A DNA stretch of 64,000 nucleotides, from contig NZ_BSDI01000030.1 of assembly GCF_027923225.1 (NCBI RefSeq), positions 1 to 64,000 of the forward strand. Direction: 5' to 3'. This document shows positions 33,331 through 43,250 of the stretch, piece after piece. The position numbers and the translations under genes were made by a program. Numbering within the stretch: position 1 is the stretch's first letter; each line of letters starts with the position of its first letter. The notes below the pieces were generated by a model. That model had not been told where the DNA came from. It was given only the letters and a program-made list of their open reading frames with translations, and ran no database searches. The stretch comes from Phytohabitans aurantiacus (GTDB lineage: Bacteria > Actinomycetota > Actinomycetes > Mycobacteriales > Micromonosporaceae).

Positions 33331-33336
33331 CACTGC

Positions 33337-36300
33337 TCAGTATGGTGGTTCACGGCGCAGGACCACCATACTGTCCGCGATGCCGGGGTTATCGGGGAAA
33401 AGCAGCTCAAGCTGATCTACGATTTCTCTGCCGAGCAGGAGCAGGTCGGGCGCAACGTCCGGACGGTCGTTGTCTGGGAAGATCTTGCCGCGGCTGATCT
33501 GGTTCGGTGCGTTCTCCATTACGGAGTCGTAGAGCCGGTCGAACTCCGCCTGGTGGATCACATACAGGTCCACGTCGAACTCGCGTAGGTCGGCGTGGGC
33601 CATGGCCTTGTGCGGTCCGCGCATGCCGTCCTGCATGCTGCCGATGTAACCGAGCGGCTCGCCCATGTAGTCGAAGCGCGCGATGACCTCGTTGATCGCC
33701 GTCCGGTACTCCTCGTATCGCGCACGCCACGCCTGCTCGCCGAGCTCAACCGCCCGGTCGAAACCGGCGTCGCGCAGTTCTTCGACCCCGGTGCGCTGGG
33801 CCCAGTCGTGGATCTCACCCAGCATGGCCTCGGTGCGGTCGACGAGCGGCTGCACCTCGGCGCGGGCCGCCGCGTCCCGGGCCGGCGGAAGCGCGCGCTC
33901 CGCTGACGTGGAGGGGAAGAACTCCTTGTAGGTGGCCTTGAACTGCTCGAGAGCTTCCTTCTGGAACTCGCGAATCTGGGGCAGCAGCTCCTCTTGGAAG
34001 CGCTGCCGGAGTTCCGGCGGAAGATGAGTTTCGGCGTAGTAGCTGAAGTTGTCGATGGCTTCGTACGGCGTCCGGAACTCCTCCGACAGCGGCAGGAACG
34101 AGCGGGCCTTCGAGCTCGCCCCGAGCACGCTGTGGGGATCGGCCATCGTGGCGACGATGGCTCGGGCGCCATCGGACAGGTCGGCCCATACCTCGTCGCG
34201 GCGGGCCTGCGTGTCCGGGTCCAGGCCGGTGCGGTGCTCGGGGTCCAGGATGCCGAGGAGTTCGGCGTGGGTCCGGAATTCGCGGGTCAGTCGCGCGTCC
34301 TCCCGCGCCCACGCTTCACGCTGCGCCGGGGTCGCGTCGGTGGCGTGGTTGAGCTGATGCTGCACGCGCGCCTGTTCCGTGGCGAGCACGTCCAACTGCC
34401 GCAGTCCACCCGCGTTGGGGCGACCGCCGACCTCGGCGGTGGCCACAGTGGTCACCTGATCGACCAGCGCCCGGACGAGGTCCTCGCGGCCGATGGTCTC
34501 GGAGATCCGGATGACGTGCTCGCCAGCCTGGGAGTCGAAGCGACTCGTGCTCCAGCCGTCGGTGACCGGGCCGACCTCGAGCCGAATCGTGATGGTGCCG
34601 CCGTCCGGCGACGAGATGCGCAGGGTTTCGCCGCTTACCTGTACCCAGTCATGCGGGAAGTAGGGCCGCACCTCCGCCATCGCGCGGGGCAGGTCCGATC
34701 GGACCGCACCGGCGGGCGTCTCCGGGTGGCCGCCGGGCGGCTCCGCGTGGGGTGGGCCGGCGGGCGGGTCGGCGTGCGATGCGCCTTCCGGCGCCTCCGG
34801 GCGCGGAGGGGGCGTCGGGCCGCCGTCGGGCGGTCGCGGTCCGTCCGGTGGTGGTGGGGCTTCGACCGGACGGGTGCCATCTATGACGTGTACGCGGTGC
34901 GGCAGCTCGGCGCCCGTCACCGGGTCCTTGATCCGGATGCCCTCGAGGATCGCCGCTACGGCTGGATCGACGCCGCGCGTGAAGTGCCACTCCAGGCGTG
35001 GCGGCTGTCCGTCGACGTGGTGCGCGGTATCGAACACGAGCGCACGCAGCTGCGTCTCGATCTGGCGGGTGAACTTGCCTATGTTCTTGCTGCCTGGGCC
35101 GAACGGGTTGTAGTTCTTGGCATCCCGCCACACCCGGCCGCCTTCGGCCACCACGTCGACGTCGGTCTTGTGCAGCTTGCCATCGGGACCGACCGCCGAG
35201 ATGTCCTTGCTGACCTCCACCACGCCGTGGGACCGTTCCGCGAGGATCACCTCGCCCTCGATACCCCGGATGTTGTTGCCGTGGTCACGGGCGAGTTGCA
35301 CGGATGGGTCGCCCTTGCCCTGCTGCTCTGCTCGCAACGGTGAGACCTCGTTGCGGACATCCCCAAGCCAGCCTTCGGTGCCGCGTACCTCCGGGTGAGT
35401 GCGCGCGTACTCCTCGATCCGGCTGCGGACGTCATCGGCGCCGCGTAGCTGGGTTTCGATCTCGTGCAGGACATCGGGCGGCGGCGGCTGGATCGCGTCC
35501 TTCGCGGCTTGCTTCGCCGTCTCGGCATCGTGCTTGTCGATCAGTGAGTCTTCGAGCGTGCGCCCGTCCTGGACGGCCTTGCGCTCCATGTTGTCGAGCG
35601 CGGTCTCCAGCCGCTCGCCCGCCTTGTCGTACAGCCGCTCGAACTGCTCGCGGGCGCGCGGGTCCTGCAGCGCGTCGTACCGGTCACGCAGGTTGTCGGG
35701 CAGGTTGTCGCGGTTGAACGGCTCGCGCCCCGCTCCCGGTGCGCCCGGGTCGAACAGACGCTCGTTACGCAGCTGGCTGTGCCACGCCTCGGCGGCGTCG
35801 TGGAACTGGTCGCGGGTGACCCGGTCCTTGGCCGCCTCGGCCCGTTCGGTGGCTGCCGTCTGCTCGGCCGTCTGCGCGTCCTGGCGGTGCTGCGCGGCGC
35901 GCGCCATCGCGTCGTCGCGAGCCTGCGCGTGTTGAGCGGCTTCGGCCCGGTGTTGCTGGGCCACCTGTGGGTCAATGGGGTCCATCTGGCGGGCGCGCTC
36001 GGCGGCGGCCAGGCGGCGCTGCTCGGCGGCGTGTGCCGCCTGGGTGTCGCGTGCCGCGTGCTGGCGGCTCGACTCGGCGGCCTGCGAGTGCTGGTTGGCC
36101 CGCTGGTCGTGCGCCTCGGCGGAACGCTGGTAGTGCTCCGCGCCCCGGTACTGGTTGGCCGCTTTCTCCGCCGCCTCGGCCATGCGCTCCTGGTGCTGGG
36201 CGCGCCCCTCCTCCAATTGCCGGACCGGGTCGTTCGGCGGGTGCTGGGCGGCCTGTTGCCGGTGCTGCGCCGCCTCCGCCTTTGCCTGGGCGGCCTGCTG

Positions 36301-39300
36301 GTCGTGGGCGTTCGCGGCCTGGTCGGCATGCTGGCGGTACTGGGCCTCGGCCTGCTGCGCGCGCTGCTCGTGCGCCTGCGCGGTCTGGTCGTGCTGCCGT
36401 GCCGCCTGCTCGGCGTAGTTGCGCCGGTTCTCGAAGTTGCTGGCCGACTCGGTCGCCCGCTGCTGCTGAAGCTCCGCCTGCTGGCGCAGGCCATCGTGCT
36501 CGTGCGCGCGGACCCGGTGCGCGTTGGCCTCCTGCCGAGCCTGTTGCGCCTGCTCGCGGTGGTGCCGCTCCATCTGCTCGGCGTGGCGTGCCTGCTCCGG
36601 CGTACCCCGGCCCTGGCTTTCCGCCCATTGGCGGGCCGCGGCGTCGTGCTGCTGCGCGACCTGGTCGCGGCGCGCGCCCTCGTTCCACGCCGCGTCGCGG
36701 TCGGCCCGGTGGGTGGCCGCGCGGTTCGCGGCATCCTGTGATTGGGTACGCGCGGCCTGCGCGTCGTTGGCGTGCTGCTGCGCTTCTGTTCTGGCCTTGT
36801 TCGCGAGGTCGGTCTGCTGCCGTGCCTGGTCGGCCTCGGCGCGGGCGGTGCCGTGCTCGGCGTGCGCACCCTGCGTGGCACGCACGTCCGGCGGCTGGTG
36901 CGCCAGGTACTCCCGGGTCAGTGGCCGGTCGTTCCAGGTGCCCGCGGGCCGGTCGGCGAACGGCATGGGCCGCGCGTTGCCGTCCACGACCAGCGCGTCC
37001 ATGGCCGTGATCTGGTTGCGGCTGTGGATCGGGTTCTGGACGACCTGCCCGGTGTCGGCGTCGACGAACTGCGTGCCGTGCGGCGTATCGACCGCCGTCA
37101 CGACAGTGCCGGCCTGCGGGTCGATGAAGTGCACGGTGCCCTGGAAGTTGACCGCCGCCCAGGCGTGCGAGCCGCCGCCCCGCCACCCCGTGATGATCGA
37201 CGCGAAGGAGCCGTGGCCGCCAGCGAGCAACTGCTGGCTGATGGCGTCGAAGCCGGCGTCGACCCGGGGCAGCGCCTGCGTCGGATGCTGGCCCGCCACG
37301 TTGTTGACCACCGACTGGTACCGGCCGCCGGTCAGGTCCTCCATCCGGCCGGGACCGCCGTGCTCACCCGCGAAGGGCAGGTGCGCGTTGCCGTTGCTGT
37401 ACCCGTCGAAGGTTCGTGGCGCCGCCACCGTGGGCCTGCCGTGCACGAACGTGTCGAACAGCGCCGCCACGGTGTCGAGGCAGTTCTGGGTGCGCGTCGG
37501 GTCGGCATGGAACCCGAACGCGTTGACCAGCTTCAGCCACGGGCCCTTCGGGTCCGCTGCGCGCTGGTAGCCACCGCTTGGGTCGCGGAGGGCGTTTTCC
37601 AGCCGCGCCTGGTCGACGGCCAGCGGGTGCCGCAGCCCGCCGTTCTCCCCGTACGGGCGGTTGGCCCAGACGGGAGGCGGGTCACCGCGCCCGGTGAGTG
37701 CGGATACCTCCGGACCGCGGTGGTCCCGGCCGACGAGGGAGTATCCCTGTTCGAGTCGCTGGTTCGCCCACTTCCACGCCTGCTTGTTCTCGCCGTACAG
37801 GTCTCGCGTGATCTTGTCGGCGGCGTTGGTGGACTCGGTGGCCTTGGTGCGCGCGTCCTCGGCTCGCTGGTGCGCCTGCTGTGCCTCGACGTCCGCCCGC
37901 TGCGCGTCGACGGCCCGCTGATTGGCATGCGCGATCGACTGGTCGGCCTGGTGGATCAGCCCGTTGCGCTGCGGGTTCGCCGGATCGAGCCGGTTGGCCC
38001 AGTCGCGCAACTGCTGCGCCCGCTGCCGCGAGTGCGCCTCGTCGGCGCGGGCGATCTGTGCTTCGGCCTGCTTGGCGTTGACCTCCGCGCGGGCGTGCTG
38101 CTCCGCCCAGCGGTGCTGCTGCGTCTCGTACCGCGCCTGGCGCAGCCGGGGATCGCCCTCGATCGCCTGCGCGATGCGCTCCCGGGCCTGGCGCATCTCC
38201 TCGTGGTACTGGTCGCGCACGGCCTGGTCGCGCAGCGCCTGCTCGCGGTTGAGCTGCTCCTGCCGGCCGAAAAGGTCGTGGATGCGGGCCTTGACCCGGT
38301 CGATGAGCTTGTTGCGCGGCGTGTCACCTGGATCGGTGCGCCCAGGCCCGGCATCGCGTACGGGCGCCACCGCCCCCGGCTCGTCAGCCCGCCCACCGCG
38401 ATCCGGCACCAACGCGTCATCCCGCGCGGCGCTATCCTCCCGCCGAGCGCCGTCCTCCCGCGCACCGTCTTCCCGCCGCGCGCCATCGTCCCGCGCACCG
38501 TCTTCCCGCCGCGCGCCGTCGTCCCGTGCCGGGCCGTCATCCCGGGCGGTGCCATCGTCGCGAGCGGCGCCGTCGTCCCGGCGAGCGCCGTCTTCCCGCC
38601 GTGCGCTGTCGTCCCGTGCCGGGCCGTCATCCCGGGCGGTGCCATCGTCGCGAACGGTGCCGTCGTCCCGCGCGGGGGCGTCATCACGGCCCGCGCCGTC
38701 GTCCCGCCGGGCGCCATCTTCACGCGCGGGCGCGTCTTCGCGTGTCGTCCCGTCTTCGCGCGGGGGCGCGTCCTCGCGCGCGCGCCCGTCCTGGGTGGGA
38801 GCGTCGTCGCGGGCGGCGGTGTCGCGGGCCGTGCCGTCGTCGGCGCGAGTGGGCTGGTCTAGGACGCCCAGGTCCCGCGGTCCGGCCACGTCCGGTCGCG
38901 GTGATGCCGCTTCAGGATCCCCATCAGCGCGTGTCGGTACAGCCCGTTCGTCTCCCCGTCCAGTGGGTGTCCCGTCCGGGCGTCCTTCTGGATGAGCAGG
39001 CGCCGGTCCATCTCCGGGTACCCGAACAGGTACTCCACCGTCTGGTTGTCTTCCCGCATCTTCCGGAAGTCGACCAGTATCCCCACGGTCTCCACCGTCC
39101 TCGGTGCGTTGTGGTCCGTCTTCGCGGGCTTCGTCTGGGGTGGAGTCGCGCGGGGTGCCGGCGGGGGTGTCGCCGCGCAGTTCGCGCAGGCGGGCGTCGA
39201 TGGCTTCGCCGTCCATCGGGCGGCGCGTGCCGGTGGTCTCGTCGACGTGGGTGAAGTGCTGCTCTACGAAGTCGCGCAGCCGGTTGCCGTACGCGTTGAG

Positions 39301-41751
39301 CCGCTCCGGTGGCGTGTCGAGCGCGCGCTGCACCATCTCGGGCGTGAGTCGCCCGGGACCGGCCTCGCCGCCCCGGCCGGCGGGGCGCCCGCCGAAGTTT
39401 TCGCCGACCGCCCGGCCGAACTGCTGCTCGGCCCGCGCCTCCAGCCGCTGGCGCCACTCCGACCAGCGGCTCTCGCTGCGCCCGGCGTCGGCGCGGCCCG
39501 CGTCGGCCCGCCCACCGTCCGCTCGCGCGCCGTCTGCTCGTCCTGTGTCGGCGCGGCCGGTGTCGGGGGGCGCGGTGGCTACCGGGTCGCCGCCGGGTGG
39601 GTCGCCACCGTCGCGGGCGCCCACGGTCGCGTCCTCGCGGGTCGCCGGGCCGGTGCCGTCGCCGTCGCGGGCGGGACCGCCGTCGTGGGCGAGGGAGTCG
39701 GGCCCGCGGGTGCCGTCTGTCGCGCGTGGACTGTCCACAGGGGACGTGCCATCGGCGGGTGGCCGGCCGTCGACGAGTGGGCCGCCGTCCGGCGAGGAGC
39801 CGTCGTGCGTCGTCCGGCTGCTGTCCGGAGTGGACCCACTGTCAGCGCGGGCGCCACCCGCGTCGGCTGTCGAGTGTGGAGCGGCCGCGTCGGTGCGCGG
39901 CCCACCGGCGTCGGCAGTGCTGTGTGGAGTGCCCGCGTCGGCGCGAGTGCCGCCCGCGTCGGCCGTCGAGTGTGGAGTGCCCGCGTCGGTTCGCGCCGGG
40001 TCGAGCGCCGTTGGATCGGCACGTACAGGCTCGCCTCGCACCGCGTCGGGTGGCGGCGCGTCGGCGCGGACCTGGTCCGGCGCGCGCGTCTCCGCACGTG
40101 TGCCGTCTGGGGACGCTGTGTCGGCGCGGCCCTGATCGGGCGTGGCGGTCTCGGTGCGCGCGCCGTCTGGCGTGCCGGTTTCAGCGCGCGGGCCGTCGGG
40201 CGTGGCGGTCTCGCCGCGCGGGGCCTCGGGTGTTGGCTCGGCCCGGACCGGCTCGCGCGGCGGCCCGCCGTCTTCGGTGCGGGTGGCGGAGTCGTCCCGC
40301 GACGAGGAGCCGTCGTCCGTGCGGGTAGCGGAGTCGTCTCGCGCAGAGGAGCCGTCTTCGGTGCGGGTGGAGGAGTCGGCCCGGGAACCGTCCGGAGTGG
40401 ACTGTGTGGAGCCGGAGTCGCGGGACGAGCTTGTGTCGCGGGACGAGCCCGAGCCGGACGTCCCGCCGTCGCGTCCCGTCGAGCCCGTGCCTGAGGTGCT
40501 GCCCGAGCCGGTGGTCGAGGTGCCACCGCGGTTGCCCGTGCCGCCCTGCTGCCCACCCTGCTGCTGCGGCGCGCCCTCGGTGAGGTGGCTGGGCGGTGCC
40601 AGCGTCTGGGTGCCCGTGCCGGTGCCTTCGGCGTGGGCGCCGCTCGGAGCTTCGGCCCGGGCCCCGTCGGGCAGCGCGCCCGGCAGGCCGGCACCGTCGA
40701 GGCCGTGTGCGCCGCCGAAGAGGTTGGCGTCGCCGCGCCAGGCGGCGATGTCGGCCTTGAGAGCGCCCCGACCGTACCCGCCGAAGTCGGTGATCATCGC
40801 ACCGAAGAGGGCGGCGGGCGTCATGCCGTGCTTCATGCCGTCCCACGTCATGCCGCTGTACAGGCCGTTACGCTGCGCCCATTCGGTGCCGCCCATGAGG
40901 TCGATGAGCCGGTCCCGGCCGAGCTGGATGGCGTTGCTGCCGAACTGGCCGCCCATGAAGGCGAGGCCGCCGGCGAGCCTGTTCTGGATGCCCATCTGGA
41001 GCGGTCCGCCCAGGGCACCGGCGATGAACCCGTCGAAGAGCTCACGCGCGAACTTGTTGCCCCAGTTCTCGGTGAACGGGTCGTGGCCCTCCGCCGCCTG
41101 GATGAGCGTGATGCCGCCCTTTGTCACGCCCATGAATCCGGCGTACATCAGGCCGCTCTTGAGCGCGGTCTTGGCGGCGCCCTTGATGCCGGCGTCGATG
41201 GTGCGGCGGATGCCGGCCTTGATGGTCTGCTCCCACATCCGCTGGAGCAGCTTTTTCATCACCTGGATGATCGCCCAGCGGCCGGTGGCCATCGCCCCGG
41301 CGCCGCTGATCGCGCCGATGCCGGTCCAGAAGGTCAGCAGCAGCTGCACGAGCGCGATGCCGACCATGATGAGGTTGACGATGGCCATGTAGACGGCCAT
41401 CTCGATCTCCAGCGCCTTGCCGTGCACGCCCTGCTGGAGGGCGGAGATCGCCTCCGACATGCTGCTGACCTCGTCGAAGTACGCCTGGAGCTGCGCGTGC
41501 GTCACCTGCGCGCCGCCGTCGCCCTGCCATGCCTGGAGGTCGGTCAGGTATGGCCGGATCTCCTCGAGGTGGTCGGCGTACATCTCGGCGGCGGTCTGGT
41601 ACGCGTCGGCGAGGTCGAAGAGCCGGTCGTGGCGCGCCTCGGGAAACATCAGCACGCTCTCGACGAAGAAGCTGCCGGCGCCAGGGATCCACTCGTCGAG
41701 ACTCTGGAAGAACTCCCGAATCTCGAGCAGGATGTCCTGGGACTCGGCCAC
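33337..41751 (-). CDS. Giant multidomain polymorphic toxin (WXG100-like N-terminus; papain-like, REase-like and NTase-like domains)
   Basis: About 2,804 residues. Residues 1-360 are a WXG100/CpnT-like helical secretion domain with a hydrophobic segment at about 120-160. A disordered linker of Asp/Arg/Gly/Thr repeats covers 370-1125. Coiled coil 1 covers about 1150-1330. A papain-like toxin glutamine deamidase domain (about 1370-1600) has Cys1424 in NCLDTV, His1529 in GSHAW and Asp1544 in HFIDPQ. An Ala/Gln/His coiled coil covers 1620-1940. A PD-(D/E)XK-like domain has Glu2167, Asp2199 and Asp2210-x-Lys2212 (WRDAKNY). The last 450 residues end in a nucleotidyltransferase-like block: GYIGS, then FDVDLYV at 2725-2731. 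GTG 41751 has AAAGGG upstream; GTG 41757 is an alternative. Probably exported by a type VII system; none is encoded nearby. Confidence 0.85.
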   Translation of the reverse strand: MAESQDILLEIREFFQSLDEWIPGAGSFFVESVLMFPEARHDRLFDLADAYQTAAEMYADHLEEIRPYLTDLQAWQGDGGAQVTHAQLQAYFDEVSSMSEAISALQQGVHGKALEIEMAVYMAIVNLIMVGIALVQLLLTFWTGIGAISGAGAMATGRWAIIQVMKKLLQRMWEQTIKAGIRRTIDAGIKGAAKTALKSGLMYAGFMGVTKGGITLIQAAEGHDPFTENWGNKFARELFDGFIAGALGGPLQMGIQNRLAGGLAFMGGQFGSNAIQLGRDRLIDLMGGTEWAQRNGLYSGMTWDGMKHGMTPAALFGAMITDFGGYGRGALKADIAAWRGDANLFGGAHGLDGAGLPGALPDGARAEAPSGAHAEGTGTGTQTLAPPSHLTEGAPQQQGGQQGGTGNRGGTSTTGSGSTSGTGSTGRDGGTSGSGSSRDTSSSRDSGSTQSTPDGSRADSSTRTEDGSSARDDSATRTDDGSSSRDDSATRTEDGGPPREPVRAEPTPEAPRGETATPDGPRAETGTPDGARTETATPDQGRADTASPDGTRAETRAPDQVRADAPPPDAVRGEPVRADPTALDPARTDAGTPHSTADAGGTRADAGTPHSTADAGGPRTDAAAPHSTADAGGARADSGSTPDSSRTTHDGSSPDGGPLVDGRPPADGTSPVDSPRATDGTRGPDSLAHDGGPARDGDGTGPATREDATVGARDGGDPPGGDPVATAPPDTGRADTGRADGARADGGRADAGRADAGRSESRWSEWRQRLEARAEQQFGRAVGENFGGRPAGRGGEAGPGRLTPEMVQRALDTPPERLNAYGNRLRDFVEQHFTHVDETTGTRRPMDGEAIDARLRELRGDTPAGTPRDSTPDEAREDGPQRTEDGGDRGDTGRLPEDAGRQPDGGVPVRVPGDGPAPAHPEGRPDGTPTGRGDERAVPTRADGDPEAASPRPDVAGPRDLGVLDQPTRADDGTARDTAARDDAPTQDGRAREDAPPREDGTTREDAPAREDGARRDDGAGRDDAPARDDGTVRDDGTARDDGPARDDSARREDGARRDDGAARDDGTARDDGPARDDGARREDGARDDGARREDGAREDGARREDSAARDDALVPDRGGRADEPGAVAPVRDAGPGRTDPGDTPRNKLIDRVKARIHDLFGRQEQLNREQALRDQAVRDQYHEEMRQARERIAQAIEGDPRLRQARYETQQHRWAEQHARAEVNAKQAEAQIARADEAHSRQRAQQLRDWANRLDPANPQRNGLIHQADQSIAHANQRAVDAQRADVEAQQAHQRAEDARTKATESTNAADKITRDLYGENKQAWKWANQRLEQGYSLVGRDHRGPEVSALTGRGDPPPVWANRPYGENGGLRHPLAVDQARLENALRDPSGGYQRAADPKGPWLKLVNAFGFHADPTRTQNCLDTVAALFDTFVHGRPTVAAPRTFDGYSNGNAHLPFAGEHGGPGRMEDLTGGRYQSVVNNVAGQHPTQALPRVDAGFDAISQQLLAGGHGSFASIITGWRGGGSHAWAAVNFQGTVHFIDPQAGTVVTAVDTPHGTQFVDADTGQVVQNPIHSRNQITAMDALVVDGNARPMPFADRPAGTWNDRPLTREYLAHQPPDVRATQGAHAEHGTARAEADQARQQTDLANKARTEAQQHANDAQAARTQSQDAANRAATHRADRDAAWNEGARRDQVAQQHDAAARQWAESQGRGTPEQARHAEQMERHHREQAQQARQEANAHRVRAHEHDGLRQQAELQQQRATESASNFENRRNYAEQAARQHDQTAQAHEQRAQQAEAQYRQHADQAANAHDQQAAQAKAEAAQHRQQAAQHPPNDPVRQLEEGRAQHQERMAEAAEKAANQYRGAEHYQRSAEAHDQRANQHSQAAESSRQHAARDTQAAHAAEQRRLAAAERARQMDPIDPQVAQQHRAEAAQHAQARDDAMARAAQHRQDAQTAEQTAATERAEAAKDRVTRDQFHDAAEAWHSQLRNERLFDPGAPGAGREPFNRDNLPDNLRDRYDALQDPRAREQFERLYDKAGERLETALDNMERKAVQDGRTLEDSLIDKHDAETAKQAAKDAIQPPPPDVLHEIETQLRGADDVRSRIEEYARTHPEVRGTEGWLGDVRNEVSPLRAEQQGKGDPSVQLARDHGNNIRGIEGEVILAERSHGVVEVSKDISAVGPDGKLHKTDVDVVAEGGRVWRDAKNYNPFGPGSKNIGKFTRQIETQLRALVFDTAHHVDGQPPRLEWHFTRGVDPAVAAILEGIRIKDPVTGAELPHRVHVIDGTRPVEAPPPPDGPRPPDGGPTPPPRPEAPEGASHADPPAGPPHAEPPGGHPETPAGAVRSDLPRAMAEVRPYFPHDWVQVSGETLRISSPDGGTITIRLEVGPVTDGWSTSRFDSQAGEHVIRISETIGREDLVRALVDQVTTVATAEVGGRPNAGGLRQLDVLATEQARVQHQLNHATDATPAQREAWAREDARLTREFRTHAELLGILDPEHRTGLDPDTQARRDEVWADLSDGARAIVATMADPHSVLGASSKARSFLPLSEEFRTPYEAIDNFSYYAETHLPPELRQRFQEELLPQIREFQKEALEQFKATYKEFFPSTSAERALPPARDAAARAEVQPLVDRTEAMLGEIHDWAQRTGVEELRDAGFDRAVELGEQAWRARYEEYRTAINEVIARFDYMGEPLGYIGSMQDGMRGPHKAMAHADLREFDVDLYVIHQAEFDRLYDSVMENAPNQISRGKIFPDNDRPDVAPDLLLLGREIVDQLELLFPDNPGIADSMVVLRREPPY
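38390..38790. repeat. Degenerate RDDG/REDG-coding repeat in the toxin linker
   Basis: The DNA is a run of imperfect 12- and 15-base units around gccgtcgtcccg, coding about 25 Arg-Asp/Glu-Asp-Gly-Ala units of the giant toxin. A second set around gtgtggagtgcccgcgtcgg lies at about 39840-40000. Such repeats expand and contract by slippage and lengthen a flexible, charged linker. Confidence 0.75.
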
Positions 41752-41778
41752 GCTCACCCTTTCGGTCGAAGTCTCGCC

Positions 41779-41784
41779 ATTGTA
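41779..41784 (-). promoter_or_regulatory. Candidate -10 for the giant toxin gene
   Basis: TACAAT on the minus strand, in the 95-bp gap between the toxin and the divergent MFS gene. It would start transcription about 20 bases before the toxin GTG. No good -35 is seen. Confidence 0.35.
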
Positions 41785-41846
41785 GGTGGGGGTAGCCCGG
41801 GCGTGGCGCTACCGGATCGTGATCTATTGCTGGTTGGGTGCCGGTC

Positions 41847-43250
41847 ATGAGACGCGGCGGGCAAGGTCACCGGACCTACAGCGTGGCTGTCTTCGTGGTG
41901 CTCGCCTCTCTCGACAATGTAGCGATCGGGCTGGTGCCGCCGCTGTACGGGAAGATCGGCGACGCGCTGGAGGTGCCGGAGAGCGCGATCGGACTGGTTA
42001 CGGCTGTCACGTTTCTCGTTAGCGCGATCGCGGCCGTGGCCTGGGCGTACACGGGGGACCGGGGTAACCGGAAGCCGTTGCTGATGATGGGCACGCTGCT
42101 GTGGGCGGCGGGTACCGCTGGCACGGCGTTGTCGAACGGTTACGCGGCGTTCTTCGCGGCGCAGGTGCTCGCGGCGATCGGGTTGGGTGCCGTGGCGTCG
42201 GTCGGGTTTTCCGTGGTGAGTGACCTGATCTCGCCTCGGCGACGGGGTCTGGTGATGAGCCTGTGGGGGCTGTCACAGGGCGTCGGCACGCTGGCTGGCA
42301 CGCTCGTGGGTGGCGTGCTTGGCCGTGGCGACTGGCGACTGCCTTTCCTCACTCTCACCGTGGTCGGCCTGGTCGCCACCCTCGCGTACCTCTTCACGTA
42401 CGACATCCGGCGCGGCCAGAGCGACACCGAGCTGAAGGGTGTACTGGCCAGCGGCGGCGACTACGACTACCGGATCAGCCGCTCCGACGTGCCGACCATC
42501 CTGCGGCGGCGCACCAACGCCTGGCTGGTGCTACAGGGCGTGACGGCGCAGGTGGCATTCGGTTCGCTGGTGTGGCTGCCGGTGCTCTTCCGCGAGCGGG
42601 CCGAGGCGCAGGGGTACAGCGAAGACACCGCGATCGTCGTCGGCAGCATCTTCGCGATCCTCTTCCAGCTCGGCGGCGCACTGTCGATTGTGGGCGGTCT
42701 GGTGGGTGACCGGCTTCAACGGCGTACACCTCGGGGCCGGGCCATGGTCGCGGCCGTCGGCGTTCTCGCGGCGCTGCCGTTCTACTTCGTGCTGTTCTTC
42801 GTGCCGTTGCGGGTCGACGTGCCGGACGGCGCGTCGGCGGGCGCGGTGATCCGGGCGGTACTCGGCAGCGTGGTGACCGAGCCGACCGTTGGGCTCAGCC
42901 TGCTGGCGGCGATCGTGGCGCTGGCGATGACCTCGGCGAACTCGCCGAACTGGTTCGCCCTGATCGCCGACGTCAACCTGCCGGAGCACCGCGGCACGGT
43001 GTACAGCCTGGGCAACCTCGCGAACGGCGTGGGCCGCGCGGCCGGAAATGGCCTGGTAGGTGTGGTTTTCCGGGCCTTGCAGGGCCCGTTCCCGCCGCCG
43101 CTGAACTACGCGGTCGGGCTGGCGGCGTTCCAGCTGTTCTTCGTGCCGACCGGCATCATGTACTGGCTCGCGTCTCGGACCTCGCCGCGCGACATCGCCG
43201 AGGTCCACGCCCTCCTCGAAGCCCGCGCCGAACGCGCCCTCCACCCATGA
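41847..43250 (+). CDS. MFS transporter
   Basis: 467 residues with about 12 transmembrane helices. The loop 2-3 motif is AYTGDRGNRKPLL, close to the MFS signature GxxxDRxGRR, and GLVGDRLQRRTPRGR repeats it in the second half. VASLDNVAIGLVPPLYGKIGDAL-like helix 1 and the loop between halves (GGDYDYRISRSDVP) are as in spinster-type or drug-type carriers. The substrate is unknown. ATG 41847 is preferred over GTG 41838. It is divergent from the giant toxin. Its TGA stop is provided by palindrome copy 5. Confidence 0.87.
   Translation: MRRGGQGHRTYSVAVFVVLASLDNVAIGLVPPLYGKIGDALEVPESAIGLVTAVTFLVSAIAAVAWAYTGDRGNRKPLLMMGTLLWAAGTAGTALSNGYAAFFAAQVLAAIGLGAVASVGFSVVSDLISPRRRGLVMSLWGLSQGVGTLAGTLVGGVLGRGDWRLPFLTLTVVGLVATLAYLFTYDIRRGQSDTELKGVLASGGDYDYRISRSDVPTILRRRTNAWLVLQGVTAQVAFGSLVWLPVLFRERAEAQGYSEDTAIVVGSIFAILFQLGGALSIVGGLVGDRLQRRTPRGRAMVAAVGVLAALPFYFVLFFVPLRVDVPDGASAGAVIRAVLGSVVTEPTVGLSLLAAIVALAMTSANSPNWFALIADVNLPEHRGTVYSLGNLANGVGRAAGNGLVGVVFRALQGPFPPPLNYAVGLAAFQLFFVPTGIMYWLASRTSPRDIAEVHALLEARAERALHP

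Noticed and set aside
38390..38790. CRISPR-like or intergenic tandem repeat
   Set aside because: The repeats are in frame within the toxin gene and code for RDDG units; unit lengths are 12 and 15 bases.
35779..38862. Plus-strand reading frames of 300-700 codons inside the toxin gene
   Set aside because: Antisense of the Ala/Gln/Arg-rich coiled-coil part; no start context and no recognisable domain.
29224..41784. Genomic island or integrated element carrying the toxin block
   Set aside because: No integrase, tRNA gene, flanking direct repeats or change in base composition is visible, so I do not claim an island.
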